A DNA stretch of 64,000 nucleotides from Lacticaseibacillus mingshuiensis (GTDB taxonomy: Bacteria > Bacillota > Bacilli > Lactobacillales > Lactobacillaceae), in the NCBI RefSeq assembly GCF_016861785.1, contig NZ_BOLS01000003.1, positions 62,001-126,000 on the forward strand, written 5' to 3'. The notes beneath the pieces were generated by a model, which did not search any database, was not told the origin of the DNA, and was given only the letters and a program-made list of their open reading frames with translations. Made by a program: the position numbers and the translations under genes. Each line of letters opens with the position of its first letter. Position 1 is the first letter of the stretch. Shown piece after piece: positions 1 to 7,931 of the stretch.

Positions 1-90
1 CTCGGCTTGGTGGATGGCGATGCATTTGCCGCAGCCAATCTGTCTGACGTGTTCATGAAGACGCAGGGGCAACTGTACGATTACTTTTAA
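1..90 (+). CDS. C-terminal fragment of an unidentified protein
   Basis: The window opens inside a reading frame whose last 29 codons are open and end at TAA (88-90). The peptide ends in GQLYDYF. It is too short to assign to a family. A strong hairpin terminator lies 20 bases downstream, which supports this being a real gene end. Nothing can be said about function beyond its position facing the adenosine deaminase gene across a noncoding stretch. Confidence 0.55.
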   Translation, partial: LGLVDGDAFAAANLSDVFMKTQGQLYDYF

Positions 91-110
91 TAGAAGAAAA
101 ACGTCAAGAC

Positions 111-171
111 AAAAAATCGGGATCTGAGCGGCAGGGGTAGTTGGCCCTGCACGTACAGATCCCGATTTTTT
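111..171. terminator. Bidirectional intrinsic terminator
   Basis: A perfect 16-bp inverted repeat (111-126 with 156-171) has A-rich and T-rich outer ends, so it gives a U-tailed hairpin on both strands. The loop contains a nested GCAGGG/CCCTGC stem. It can end the plus-strand fragment at 1-90 and the minus-strand transcript proposed from about position 524. Confidence 0.85.
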
Positions 172-524
172 GGTTTTAAGCGTTCGCGTTCGCGGTAAAG
201 CAAACAGGCCGCCGAGGTCCAAATTTTTCGCCAGCCTGTTTGGTGCCGGTGAGCCGCGGTCCTCCCTTTCCCCTTGGGTACAGGAAAGAAAACTGTCTCA
301 TCCTATTCAGTTGCCCTAAGCGCGGTATGTACCCCGGCCGCTGGCTTTAAACTCCGGACTTCCCGTCACGCGTGCATTGATGGTAGGAGGCAGCCCATGC
401 TCCCTAATGTCTGATCTGAACACTATCAATGGTTGCGAGCCGCAAAGAAGCCGGCCGTTCGTCGCTTTTGCCTGGCAGATCAATGACATGCCTGCCGCCA
501 GGTGCGAGCTTCTAAACTTTTAGT
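112..524 (-). ncRNA. Candidate cre-controlled noncoding RNA 1
   Basis: About 410 bases between the partial gene at 1-90 and add hold no credible reading frame with a ribosome-binding site. On the minus strand a promoter (531-560) reads into this stretch, and the terminator at 111-171 closes it. An earlier stop could be the weaker hairpin at about 201-242. Several local stems are visible, such as CCTGGC with GCCAGG near the 5' end, and a CCTCCT stretch that could pair with ribosome-binding sites. I could not match it to RNase P, tmRNA or the SRP RNA. A GGACCGCGG string near 253-262 (reverse strand) recalls a T-box, but the invariant bases are incomplete and no gene follows. Confidence 0.45.
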
Positions 525-530
525 AAGTGA

Positions 531-574
531 AGTATAGATCCGGGTCACAATTTTTGTCAAGTATGCGCTTACAT
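531..574 (-). promoter_or_regulatory. Sigma-A promoter with adjoining cre site (ncRNA 1)
   Basis: On the minus strand TTGACA (555-560) and TATACT (531-536) are separated by 18 bases. ATGTAAGCGCATACT (560-574) abuts the -35 box and fits the cre consensus WTGNAANCGNWNNCW at every position. CcpA bound here would be expected to block or modulate RNA polymerase. The start point would fall near 524. Confidence 0.65.
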
Positions 575-633
575 CTTTTTTGAACTTTTTTCGTGGCCGC
601 GCGAACGGCACTATTTTTCAAAGAATCACTGTC

Positions 634-1662
634 TCAGTCCGCAAGCAGTGACCGATAATCCTCAGTCAGGCGGGCCTGCAGTTGCGCTTTTTCCGCGTCA
701 GCCAAAAATGCGACATCGGCGGCTTGATGATTGATGCGGGCGAAATCCGCGGCGGTCAGGCCGAAGTGTTCCTGGAACAACTCATACTCGCGCGTCAACG
801 TGGTATTGGAAACGGTGCGATTGTCGGTGTTGATGGATAGCGACACGCCAGCGCGTGCGAGCACCGGATATGGAAATTCGGCATAGGTGGCGGCGGCCTT
901 GGTCTGCAGATTAGAGGTCAGGCAGAGCTCGACGGCGACATGTTCGCTGGCAAGTTGCTGGACCATCGCGGGCTGATCGAACAGCGCGGTGCCATGGCCA
1001 ATGCGGGTGGCGCCTGCCGAGAGCGCTTGGTAGACATTTGCCGCGCAGTGACATTCGCCGGCGTGGAAGGTCAGCGGCAGGCCGGCTTTTTTTGCGGCCT
1101 CACTGGCGATGGTCAACACATCAGGCGGAAAATCCGCTTCGTTTCCGGCAAAATCCGCCCCTGCCACACCTTGACCGCGAAATGGGCCGGCTGCCTGAAA
1201 AATCGTGGCGGAAAGTTCTGGGCGACTTTGGCGCATCCCGCAGATCAGGGCCTGGGCTTGAATATCAAACGCTGCCATGCCATCTTGAAGGCCGGCGATC
1301 ACCGCCAAAATCGTGTCGGTGGCAGTCAGGCCTTTGTCCATTGAAAGCTCCGGTGCGAAGCGGACTTCGATGTAGCGCACGTTTTCTGCGGCCGCTTGGG
1401 CCAAAACATCATACGCGGCCAGGCGCAGTGCCTCTTTTGTCTGCAATAATGGGCGTACAAAATCAAACGGCCGCAGATAATCCATCAGGGTCTTTGCATC
1501 GGCGCGCGCCTGCACCAGCTGGCGAAGCGCCTCGTCCGATGCGGGGACGGCGATGGCGGCCATCTTTGCCAATCGCCGCACCATCGGCAGTGACAGCGAC
1601 CCATCCAAATGACAGTGCAACTCGATTTTTCCCAGTTGGCGCAAGGCCTTTTCACTCAACAT
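634..1662 (-). CDS. add: Adenosine deaminase
   Basis: A 342-residue zinc hydrolase that deaminates adenosine or deoxyadenosine to inosine in the cytoplasm (purine salvage). The N-terminal HCHLDGSL carries the first two zinc-binding histidines (H16, H18), HAGE follows in the middle, and SINTDN near the C-terminus supplies the late aspartate. Length is normal for the family. The start was set at the ATG at 1662 because AGGAGG lies 7 bases upstream; the open frame continues 23 codons further without a site. It is divergent from the pyrimidine-nucleoside phosphorylase gene, making a small nucleoside-salvage pair. Confidence 0.93.
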   Translation of the reverse strand: MLSEKALRQLGKIELHCHLDGSLSLPMVRRLAKMAAIAVPASDEALRQLVQARADAKTLMDYLRPFDFVRPLLQTKEALRLAAYDVLAQAAAENVRYIEVRFAPELSMDKGLTATDTILAVIAGLQDGMAAFDIQAQALICGMRQSRPELSATIFQAAGPFRGQGVAGADFAGNEADFPPDVLTIASEAAKKAGLPLTFHAGECHCAANVYQALSAGATRIGHGTALFDQPAMVQQLASEHVAVELCLTSNLQTKAAATYAEFPYPVLARAGVSLSINTDNRTVSNTTLTREYELFQEHFGLTAADFARINHQAADVAFLADAEKAQLQARLTEDYRSLLAD

Positions 1663-1760
1663 AATGTCGCCTCCTGCTAGTAGTGTAGCATATTCTGATT
1701 TGCGCCAACCGCGCGGGTCAATGCGGTACAATACAGATAAGAAAGAAAGGCGGCGATTTC

Positions 1761-3071
1761 ATGCGGATGGTCGATCTGATCACCAAGAAACGCGATGGCA
1801 AAACACTTACCAAAGAAGAGATCACCTGGCTCATTGGCCAGTATGTGGCGGGCGAAGTTCCGGATTATCAAATGAGCGCCTTTTTAATGGCCACTTATTT
1901 TCAGGGGATGACGGACGAGGAGCAGTCCCAGCTCGCGTTTGCGATGCTTGATTCCGGCGACCGCTTGGATCTGTCCAGTATTCCAGGCATCAAGGTCGAT
2001 AAACATAGCACGGGCGGTGTTGGCGACAAGATCAGCATTCCCCTCACCCCACTTGTGGCGGCGCTGGGCGTATCGGTGCCGATGATCTCGGGCCGCGGCC
2101 TGGGCCACACGGGCGGGACGCTGGATAAACTGGAAAGCATTCCGGGCTTTAAGGTCGATCTGACGGAGACTCAATTCATCGACCAGGTCCAAGACGTGGG
2201 CGCGGCGATCGTGTCGGCCAGCGGGGATCTTGCCCCGGCGGACCGGCGCATTTACGCGCTGCGCGATGTGACCGGAACGGTGGAGTCGATTCCACTGATC
2301 GCCAGCTCGATCATGAGCAAAAAAATCGCCAGTGGCACCAACGCCTTAGTCTTTGATGTCAAAGTCGGGGAAGGGGCCTTCATGAAGACCCGCGCCCAGG
2401 CCGAAAAATTGGCCAAGGCCCTGGTGGCGATCGCCAAGGCAGCCGGGGTGGCCAGCGTCGCGCTTTTGACCGCGATGGATCAGCCGCTGGGTGTGACGAT
2501 CGGCAACAGTTTGGAAATCGCCGAATCCGTGGCAATTTTGCGTAACCAAGGCCCGGCCGATGTGCGGCAGCTGACGATCGCGCTAGCCGCCCAGATGCTG
2601 GTTTTGGCAGGCAAAACAGACAGTCTGGAAGTGGCGACCAACCTCGCCGAAGACGCGTTGCGTGATGGACGCGCATTGCGCAAGTTCAAACAGCTGATCA
2701 CCGCACAAGGCGGCGATGCCTCGATCGTGGATCAGCCGCAAACACTGCCGCAAGCGAAATTGAAGGTACCCGTCAAGGCAACGACCAGCGGGTATCTCAC
2801 TAGCATCGACGCCGAGGCATTGGGTACGGCGGTGATGCAACTGGGCGGCGGTCGCGCCAAGCAGGATGATGTGCTGGATCTCGCCGTGGGGCTGGTGCTG
2901 CACAAAAAAGTCGGCACACCCGTCCATGAAGGCGACACGCTGGCAATGGTCCATGCTGACAGCGAACCACAGGAAGCGCTGCTTGAGGCGGTGCGTCAGG
3001 CCTTTGTGATTGGCGAAGCGGCACCGGAAAAGACGCCACTGATTCTGCAGGTCGTGCGGCCGGAAGCGTAA
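1761..3071 (+). CDS. pdp: Pyrimidine-nucleoside phosphorylase
   Basis: A 436-residue enzyme that splits uridine, thymidine or deoxyuridine with phosphate into base and (deoxy)ribose-1-phosphate. The phosphate-binding KHSTGGVGDK is at residues 81-90, followed by the family signature SGRGLGHTGGTLD. Length fits the dimeric thymidine/pyrimidine phosphorylase family. A purine-rich GAAAGGCGG precedes the ATG. TACAAT at 1726-1731 is a plausible -10 element. The Gram-positive form usually accepts both uridine and thymidine, so pdp is preferred to deoA. The 3' end runs directly into an array of hairpin repeats instead of a classical terminator. Confidence 0.93.
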   Translation: MRMVDLITKKRDGKTLTKEEITWLIGQYVAGEVPDYQMSAFLMATYFQGMTDEEQSQLAFAMLDSGDRLDLSSIPGIKVDKHSTGGVGDKISIPLTPLVAALGVSVPMISGRGLGHTGGTLDKLESIPGFKVDLTETQFIDQVQDVGAAIVSASGDLAPADRRIYALRDVTGTVESIPLIASSIMSKKIASGTNALVFDVKVGEGAFMKTRAQAEKLAKALVAIAKAAGVASVALLTAMDQPLGVTIGNSLEIAESVAILRNQGPADVRQLTIALAAQMLVLAGKTDSLEVATNLAEDALRDGRALRKFKQLITAQGGDASIVDQPQTLPQAKLKVPVKATTSGYLTSIDAEALGTAVMQLGGGRAKQDDVLDLAVGLVLHKKVGTPVHEGDTLAMVHADSEPQEALLEAVRQAFVIGEAAPEKTPLILQVVRPEA

Positions 3072-3084
3072 GGGAAAGGGACAG

Positions 3085-3123
3085 AGCGAGACATACTCCC
3101 TAAACGCTCGGCTCCGCACCCTT
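3085..3123 (+). repeat. Right-end fragment of the hairpin repeat family
   Basis: This 39-base piece matches the right arm and tail of the repeat next to it, including CCCTAAACGCTCGGCTCCGC and the terminal GCACCCTT, but lacks the left arm. It looks like the remnant of an older copy at the head of the tandem array. Confidence 0.6.
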
Positions 3124-3138
3124 CCGCAGTTGGGCTCC

Positions 3139-3239
3139 GCCGAGCAGGGGTGGGACATGTAGTCGGCCTGGTCACTCGGTGGCAAGGTGCGCCACCAAGC
3201 GCCCAGGCCGAACTACCTGCCCATCCCTAAACGCTCGGC
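3139..3239 (+). repeat. Hairpin repeat copy 1 (tandem array)
   Basis: A 101-bp imperfect palindrome. Outer arms GCCGAGC/GCTCGGC enclose a second stem (GTAGTCGGCCTGG with CCAGGCCGAACTAC) and an inner hairpin GGTGGC/GCCACC. The flanking linker TCCGCACCCTT..CAGTTGGGCTCC is shared with the next copies. Compared with the other copies, both strands of each stem change together, so the fold is conserved more than the sequence. Confidence 0.85.
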
Positions 3240-3265
3240 TCCGCACCCTTTCGCAGTTGGGCTCC

Positions 3266-3365
3266 GGCCCGCATAGTCGAGGTAGCTAGTTGTCTCGTGC
3301 ACTCGGTGGCTAAGTGCGCCACCAAGCACCCGAGCCAAACTAGCTACTCGACTATCCCGCGGGCC
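3266..3365 (+). repeat. Hairpin repeat copy 2 (tandem array)
   Basis: A 100-bp copy with outer arms GGCCCGC/GCGGGCC, next stem ATAGTCGAG with CTCGACTAT, and the same inner hairpin (GGTGGC/GCCACC). The middle stem is slightly imperfect (TAGTTGTCTCG against CGAGCCAAACTA). It is separated from copy 1 by the 26-base linker that ends in GGGCTCC. Confidence 0.85.
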
Positions 3366-3388
3366 TCCGCACCCTTCAGTTGGGCTCC

Positions 3389-3487
3389 GCGGGGCAGGGA
3401 TGAGACGTCTAGTTGGCTCGTGCACTCGAGGCAAAGTGCGCCTCAAGCACCCGAGCCAAACTAGCCGTTCATCCCTAAGCGCCCCGC
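3389..3487 (+). repeat. Hairpin repeat copy 3 (tandem array)
   Basis: A 99-bp copy with arms GCGGGGC/GCCCCGC, then AGGGATGA/TCATCCCT, CTAGTTGGCTCG/CGAGCCAAACTAG and the inner GAGGC/GCCTC. It ends the array; the typical tail TCCGCACCCTT follows at 3488. The array fills the pdp-cydA gap and could act as a transcript end or as a barrier to read-through. Confidence 0.85.
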
Positions 3488-3545
3488 TCCGCACCCTTCA
3501 GTTCAATTCCCGCTATTTATTTTTACTGAGGTCAAATCCCTTTTT

Positions 3546-3590
3546 ATGGCGCAAGCGTGTATCATTAAGTTGAACGCTTGCGCCATTTTT
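3546..3590 (+). terminator. Hairpin upstream of cydA
   Basis: A perfect 12-bp inverted repeat (3546-3557 with 3575-3586) is followed by five T residues, so it can act as an intrinsic terminator on the plus strand. It lies 85 bases before cydA, after the repeat array. It may insulate the cyd operon from upstream transcription or attenuate it. A TGAAAGCGGTT core, resembling half of a cre site, lies just downstream on the minus strand (about 3598-3610). Confidence 0.6.
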
Positions 3591-3674
3591 GTCTGGTCAA
3601 CCGCTTTCATTCTTTTCGCGCAAGTGAGATGACTTCCCGGCTCGTAGAAAGCCTGGGAGAAGGAGGAAAAGGGT

Positions 3675-5099
3675 ATGCTATTTGCGATAGATGTGCTTGA
3701 TCTGGCACGCTTCCAGTTCGCCATGACCACTGTCTTTCACTTCTTTTTCGTCCCGTTCTCGATCGGCATGGCCTTGGTCACCGCGATCATGGAGACCTTG
3801 TTCGTGCTCAAAAAAGACGAGATGTACAAGAAGATGGCTAAGTTCTGGGGCAAGATCTTCCTACTTAGTTTTGCGGTCGGCGTCGTCACAGGGATCATCC
3901 AGGAATTTCAATTTGGGATGAACTGGTCCGACTATTCGCGCTTCATGGGCGATATCTTCGGGGCCCCGCTGGCGATCGAGGCGCTGCTGGCATTTTTCCT
4001 GGAATCGACGTTCATCGGGTTGTGGATGTTCACCTGGGATCGGTTCAAGCCGGCGCTTCATGCGGTGATGATCTGGTTGGTGTGGCTCGGGACAACGCTG
4101 TCGGCAATCTGGATTCTGGCGGCCAACGCGTTCATGCAGCATCCGACCGGGTTTGCGATCAATTCGGAGACTGGGCGCGTGAAGCTGGTCGATTTTATGG
4201 CGGTGATCACCAATCCGCAGCTGTGGGTCGAATTTCCGCATGTGATCTTTGGCGCGTTCACCACGGCTGGATTTGCGGTCGCGGGGATGGCTGCCTGGCA
4301 GTTATGGAAAAAACGTGACGCGGTGTTTTACACGAAGTCGCTGCGCATTGGGCTGTGGGTCGGCCTAGTCGCGGTTGTCGCGGCGATGGGGATGGGCGAT
4401 CTACAGACGCGCTTCATCATCAAGGACCAGCCGATGAAGTTTGCGGCGACGGAAGGCATCTACAAGGATACCGGTGATCCGGCGGCGTGGAGTCTGGTCG
4501 AGTTGATCGACACCGAAGATCACACCACCAAGGCGAACATCGAGGTGCCTTATCTGCTTAGTATTCTCTCTTATCACAAGCTTCATGGCTCGGTGAAAGG
4601 CATGGACACCGTGAATAAGGAGCTCGAGGCAAAATACGGCAAGGATAAGAATTATTATGTGCCGGTCAAGACGCTATTTTGGTCCTTCCGCGTGATGGCA
4701 GGCGGCGGGATGTTGCTGGCGCTGGTCGCGGTGCTCGGCCTGTTTTTCTCGCGGGCCAAGAACAATTCGCTGGCGCGCAAACGCTGGCTCCTGGTGACAC
4801 TTGGGCTGACGCTGTGGCTGCCGTTCCTCATTAATACATGTGGCTGGCTGATCACGGAGCTTGGCCGGTATCCATGGACGGTCTATGGGCTGTACACGAT
4901 CGCCGATTCGATCTCACCGACGACCACCGCGGGCCAGCTGTGGTTCACCAACATCACGTACTTCCTGATCTTCAGCCTGCTCGGTGGGGTGATGATCTAT
5001 TACTGCCGGCGGGTCCTGTTCCACGGGCCGGATGCCGATCTTGACACGGATTACGGCGTGTCGGCGGATCCTTTTGCAAAGGAGGCGTTCGTCAAATGA
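3675..5099 (+). CDS. cydA: Cytochrome bd ubiquinol/menaquinol oxidase subunit I
   Basis: A 474-residue multi-pass membrane protein, the haem- and quinol-binding subunit of cytochrome bd oxidase that reduces oxygen to water. The N-terminus has RFQFAMTTVFHFFFVPF with the haem-ligand histidine, then FPHVIFGAF, KFAATEGIY of the quinol loop and GRYPW (GRQPW-type) near the C-terminal third. Length suits the short Q-loop type of Firmicutes. AAGGAGGAAAAGG precedes the ATG. It overlaps cydB by four bases (ATGA), so the two are translationally coupled. In lactobacilli this enzyme needs haem, and often menaquinone, from outside. Confidence 0.96.
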   Translation: MLFAIDVLDLARFQFAMTTVFHFFFVPFSIGMALVTAIMETLFVLKKDEMYKKMAKFWGKIFLLSFAVGVVTGIIQEFQFGMNWSDYSRFMGDIFGAPLAIEALLAFFLESTFIGLWMFTWDRFKPALHAVMIWLVWLGTTLSAIWILAANAFMQHPTGFAINSETGRVKLVDFMAVITNPQLWVEFPHVIFGAFTTAGFAVAGMAAWQLWKKRDAVFYTKSLRIGLWVGLVAVVAAMGMGDLQTRFIIKDQPMKFAATEGIYKDTGDPAAWSLVELIDTEDHTTKANIEVPYLLSILSYHKLHGSVKGMDTVNKELEAKYGKDKNYYVPVKTLFWSFRVMAGGGMLLALVAVLGLFFSRAKNNSLARKRWLLVTLGLTLWLPFLINTCGWLITELGRYPWTVYGLYTIADSISPTTTAGQLWFTNITYFLIFSLLGGVMIYYCRRVLFHGPDADLDTDYGVSADPFAKEAFVK

Positions 5100-6109
5100 G
5101 CGGATTACAATTATTATGGTTCCTCCTGTTGGCTGTTTTATTCATTGGCTTTTTCTTCCTGGAGGGCTTTGATTTTGGCGTCGGGATGGCGACACGGGTC
5201 CTTGCGCGTGATGAAAATGAGCGCACGCAGCTGGTGGCGACGATCGGTCCGCACTGGGATGGCAACGAGGTGTGGCTGATCACGGCCGGCGGGGCGATGT
5301 TCGCCTCTTATCCGCTGTGGTACGCGAGCCTGTTTTCCGGCTTTTACATCCTCTTTTTCCTGGTCCTGGTGGGATTGATCGTGCGCGGGGTGTCGTTTGA
5401 ATTTGCCGCGCACGCGGAAACGCCGCGTGGCCGGAATATCTGGCGCTGGGCGCTGTTTGTCGGCAGTGTGGTGCCGCCGTTTTTACTGGGCATGATCTTC
5501 ACGGCGATCATGCAGCCGCTGCCGATCGCCAATGACAACGGGGCTTACAACGTGTATGCGACGTTTGGCGACCAGGTCAACTTGTTGACGGTGGTCGGCG
5601 GCGTGGCGGTGACGCTGCTTTGCTTGATGCACGGGCTGAATTTTATTCGGCTGAAAACGACTGGGCCGCTGCGTGATCGCGCGCGCCGGCTGAATGCGAA
5701 ACTCGCGTGGGTGCTGTATGCCGGCGAGGCGGTGTTTGCGGTGTTGGTCTTCGTCTTCACCGACTTTTTCCAAAAACGGCCGGTGTCCACGAGCTTGATC
5801 GTGATTCTGATCGTCTGCGCCGCGGTGGTCATGCATGTCGGGGCGCTGCAAAATAAGGAGCTCCTGTCCTTCATCGGCAGTGGGCTCAGTCTGTCGCTGG
5901 TGGTCGGGCTGATCTTCAACGGGCTGTTCCCGCGGGTGCTGATCGGCGTGGATCCGGCGAATTCGCTTCTGATCAAAAACGCGTCGGCCAGTCCGCTCAC
6001 CCTGTCGATCATGACTGGGGTGACCTGTGTGCTGCTGCCGATCGCGTTGGCTTACTTCATCTGGGCGTATGTCGTGTTCCACAAACGTATCGCGCCGCTC
6101 AATTCATAG
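5096..6109 (+). CDS. cydB: Cytochrome bd oxidase subunit II
   Basis: A 337-residue integral membrane protein that pairs with CydA. The N-terminal FFLEGFDFGVGMATR and GNEVWLITAGGAMFASYPLWY are characteristic of subunit II, and several long hydrophobic helices follow. The start overlaps the cydA stop as ATGA. It ends 10 bases before the first ABC gene, within an apparent four-gene operon. Confidence 0.96.
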   Translation: MSGLQLLWFLLLAVLFIGFFFLEGFDFGVGMATRVLARDENERTQLVATIGPHWDGNEVWLITAGGAMFASYPLWYASLFSGFYILFFLVLVGLIVRGVSFEFAAHAETPRGRNIWRWALFVGSVVPPFLLGMIFTAIMQPLPIANDNGAYNVYATFGDQVNLLTVVGGVAVTLLCLMHGLNFIRLKTTGPLRDRARRLNAKLAWVLYAGEAVFAVLVFVFTDFFQKRPVSTSLIVILIVCAAVVMHVGALQNKELLSFIGSGLSLSLVVGLIFNGLFPRVLIGVDPANSLLIKNASASPLTLSIMTGVTCVLLPIALAYFIWAYVVFHKRIAPLNS

Positions 6110-6119
6110 GAGGCGCAGC

Positions 6120-7931
6120 ATGATCGATAAACGCTTGATGCGTTTGCCGGGAATGCGCGCGGTGATGATGATGCTTGCCGGGCTGACGCTCGTGCAAGCA
6201 TTTGTCATTTTAGGGCAAGGCCACTTTTTGGCACTTGGCATCGTGCATTCTTGGCATCTGAAAACACTCGCCGGACTCTGGCCACTGATCGGCTGGTTTG
6301 CGGCGGCGTATGCGCTGCGGCAGGGGCTGACCTGGCTGAAAAATCGGCTGGCGGGGCATTTTGCGGCGAAAACGGCCGGCCAGCTGCAGGAAGAGTTGAT
6401 GGCGCATTTGTTCGCGCTTGGCCCGCGGGCGGTGGCGGATGCGGGGACTGGCAATGTGGTCACCATGGCGCTGGATGGTATTCCCGAAACACAAAATTAT
6501 ATTGAGCTGATCTTGATCAAGATTCTGAATATGATGATCATTCCGGTCGTGCTTTTGGTCTACATCTGGGTGCAACATCCCGTGGCGGGCATTGCGCTAC
6601 TGCTGATGTTTCCGGTGATCATTTTATTCATGATCATCCTCGGTTACGCCGCGCGTGATAAGTCCGAGACTCAATACGCCGGCTTTCAGCAGATGAGCAA
6701 CCACTTCATCGATTCGCTGCGCGGGCTGAAGACCCTACAGCTGATGGGCATTTCCCGGCAGTATGCGGATAATGTCTATCAAGTCTCCGAAAGTTATCGC
6801 AAGCAGACCATGGGCGTGCTGAAGATCGCGATGCTGTCGAGCTTTGCGATGGACTTTTTTGCGACGCTGTCGATCGCGGTGATCGCGGTGTTCATGGGGG
6901 TCGACTTGCTGGCCGGCAAGCTTGCCTTGTACCCGGCGATGGTCGCGTTGATTCTGGCGCCGGAATATTTTATGCCGATTCGCGAATTCGGCAGTGATTA
7001 CCACGCGACCCTGAATGGGAAAAATGCGTTGACGGCGATCTTAGCGGTGCTCGCGGCCCCGCTGCCGACACAAACGGATGCCTTGAAGACGCTGCCGGCC
7101 TGGACGAGTGCAAGCACCGTTTCCGCGCAGGACCTGTCGTTTCAGTATCCGGGCAAACGCGCAGGCGTCACAAATGCGACGTTTCGTTTTCAGGGGTTTG
7201 AGAAAGTGGCCATCATCGGTGCCAGTGGGGCGGGCAAATCCACCTTGTTGAATCTGCTGGGCGGTTTTTTGCAGCCGAATATCGCTGCGGCAGATGCGGC
7301 TGCGAATGCGACTGTGGCACTGGGCGCGGAAACGTCTGGGAAGGCGAACGCCACCCCTTTTGCCATCAATGGCCAGCCCTTGCCGCATCTTGCCCAAGAA
7401 AACTGGCAGGCCCATCTCTCGTATATTCCGCAACAACCGTATATTTTTGCGGATTCGATCGCGGCCAACATCCGCTTTTACCGGCCTGATGCCGATGATG
7501 AGGCAGTGCAGCAGGCGGCCGAAGCGGCGGGGATCCTGGCGTGGATTCAGACGCTACCGACCGGTTTTGCGACGTGCATCGGCGAAGGCGGCCGGGGCAT
7601 CTCCGGCGGCCAAGCCCAGCGCATTGCCCTGGCCCGCACGCTGCTTGATACGGACCGCTCGATCTGGCTGTTCGATGAACCGACCGCGCATCTGGATATC
7701 GAGACTGAGGCCGCGCTCAAAGAGACCATGGTGCCGCTATTTGCCGGCCACTTGGTGATCTTTGCGACGCACCGCTTGCACTGGTTGAACCAGATGGATC
7801 GGGTGCTTGTGATGCAGGCGGGGCAGGTGGTCGCACAAGGCCGGCCAGCCGACTTGGCCCAAACGTCTGAGGCGTATCGCCAATTGGTCCATGAAATGCG
7901 AGGTGACTTCGATGCAATGGCTGAAAAATGA
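6120..7931 (+). CDS. cydD: Thiol reductant ABC exporter, CydD-type subunit
   Basis: A 603-residue fused membrane and ATPase half-transporter. It has about six N-terminal membrane segments, then Walker A GASGAGKSTL, signature GISGGQAQRIALARTLL and Walker B WLFDEPTAHLD. CydDC exports cysteine and glutathione and is needed to assemble cytochrome bd. AGGAGG lies 9 bases before the ATG at 6120; the frame is open 31 codons upstream but inside cydB. An Ala-rich insert lies just after Walker A. The CydC and CydD names are swapped between species; here the first gene is called cydD. Confidence 0.92.
   Translation: MIDKRLMRLPGMRAVMMMLAGLTLVQAFVILGQGHFLALGIVHSWHLKTLAGLWPLIGWFAAAYALRQGLTWLKNRLAGHFAAKTAGQLQEELMAHLFALGPRAVADAGTGNVVTMALDGIPETQNYIELILIKILNMMIIPVVLLVYIWVQHPVAGIALLLMFPVIILFMIILGYAARDKSETQYAGFQQMSNHFIDSLRGLKTLQLMGISRQYADNVYQVSESYRKQTMGVLKIAMLSSFAMDFFATLSIAVIAVFMGVDLLAGKLALYPAMVALILAPEYFMPIREFGSDYHATLNGKNALTAILAVLAAPLPTQTDALKTLPAWTSASTVSAQDLSFQYPGKRAGVTNATFRFQGFEKVAIIGASGAGKSTLLNLLGGFLQPNIAAADAAANATVALGAETSGKANATPFAINGQPLPHLAQENWQAHLSYIPQQPYIFADSIAANIRFYRPDADDEAVQQAAEAAGILAWIQTLPTGFATCIGEGGRGISGGQAQRIALARTLLDTDRSIWLFDEPTAHLDIETEAALKETMVPLFAGHLVIFATHRLHWLNQMDRVLVMQAGQVVAQGRPADLAQTSEAYRQLVHEMRGDFDAMAEK

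Noticed and set aside
180-290. T-box leader on the minus strand (GGGAGGACCGCGG followed by a hairpin)
   Set aside because: The invariant TGGNACCGCG is incomplete, no stem I features were seen, and no minus-strand gene follows; the next element is a terminator.
112-524. RNase P RNA or tmRNA
   Set aside because: The conserved GAGGAAAGTCC and ACAGAA strings of RNase P are missing, and there is no tmRNA tag frame or CCA-ended tRNA-like half.
1038-1664. Long plus-strand frame opposite add
   Set aside because: It is antisense to a conserved enzyme and arises from high GC content; similar shadows occur opposite most genes here.
3085-3500. CRISPR array
   Set aside because: The repeated units are long palindromes in direct contact through short linkers, with no unique spacers of constant length and no cas genes.
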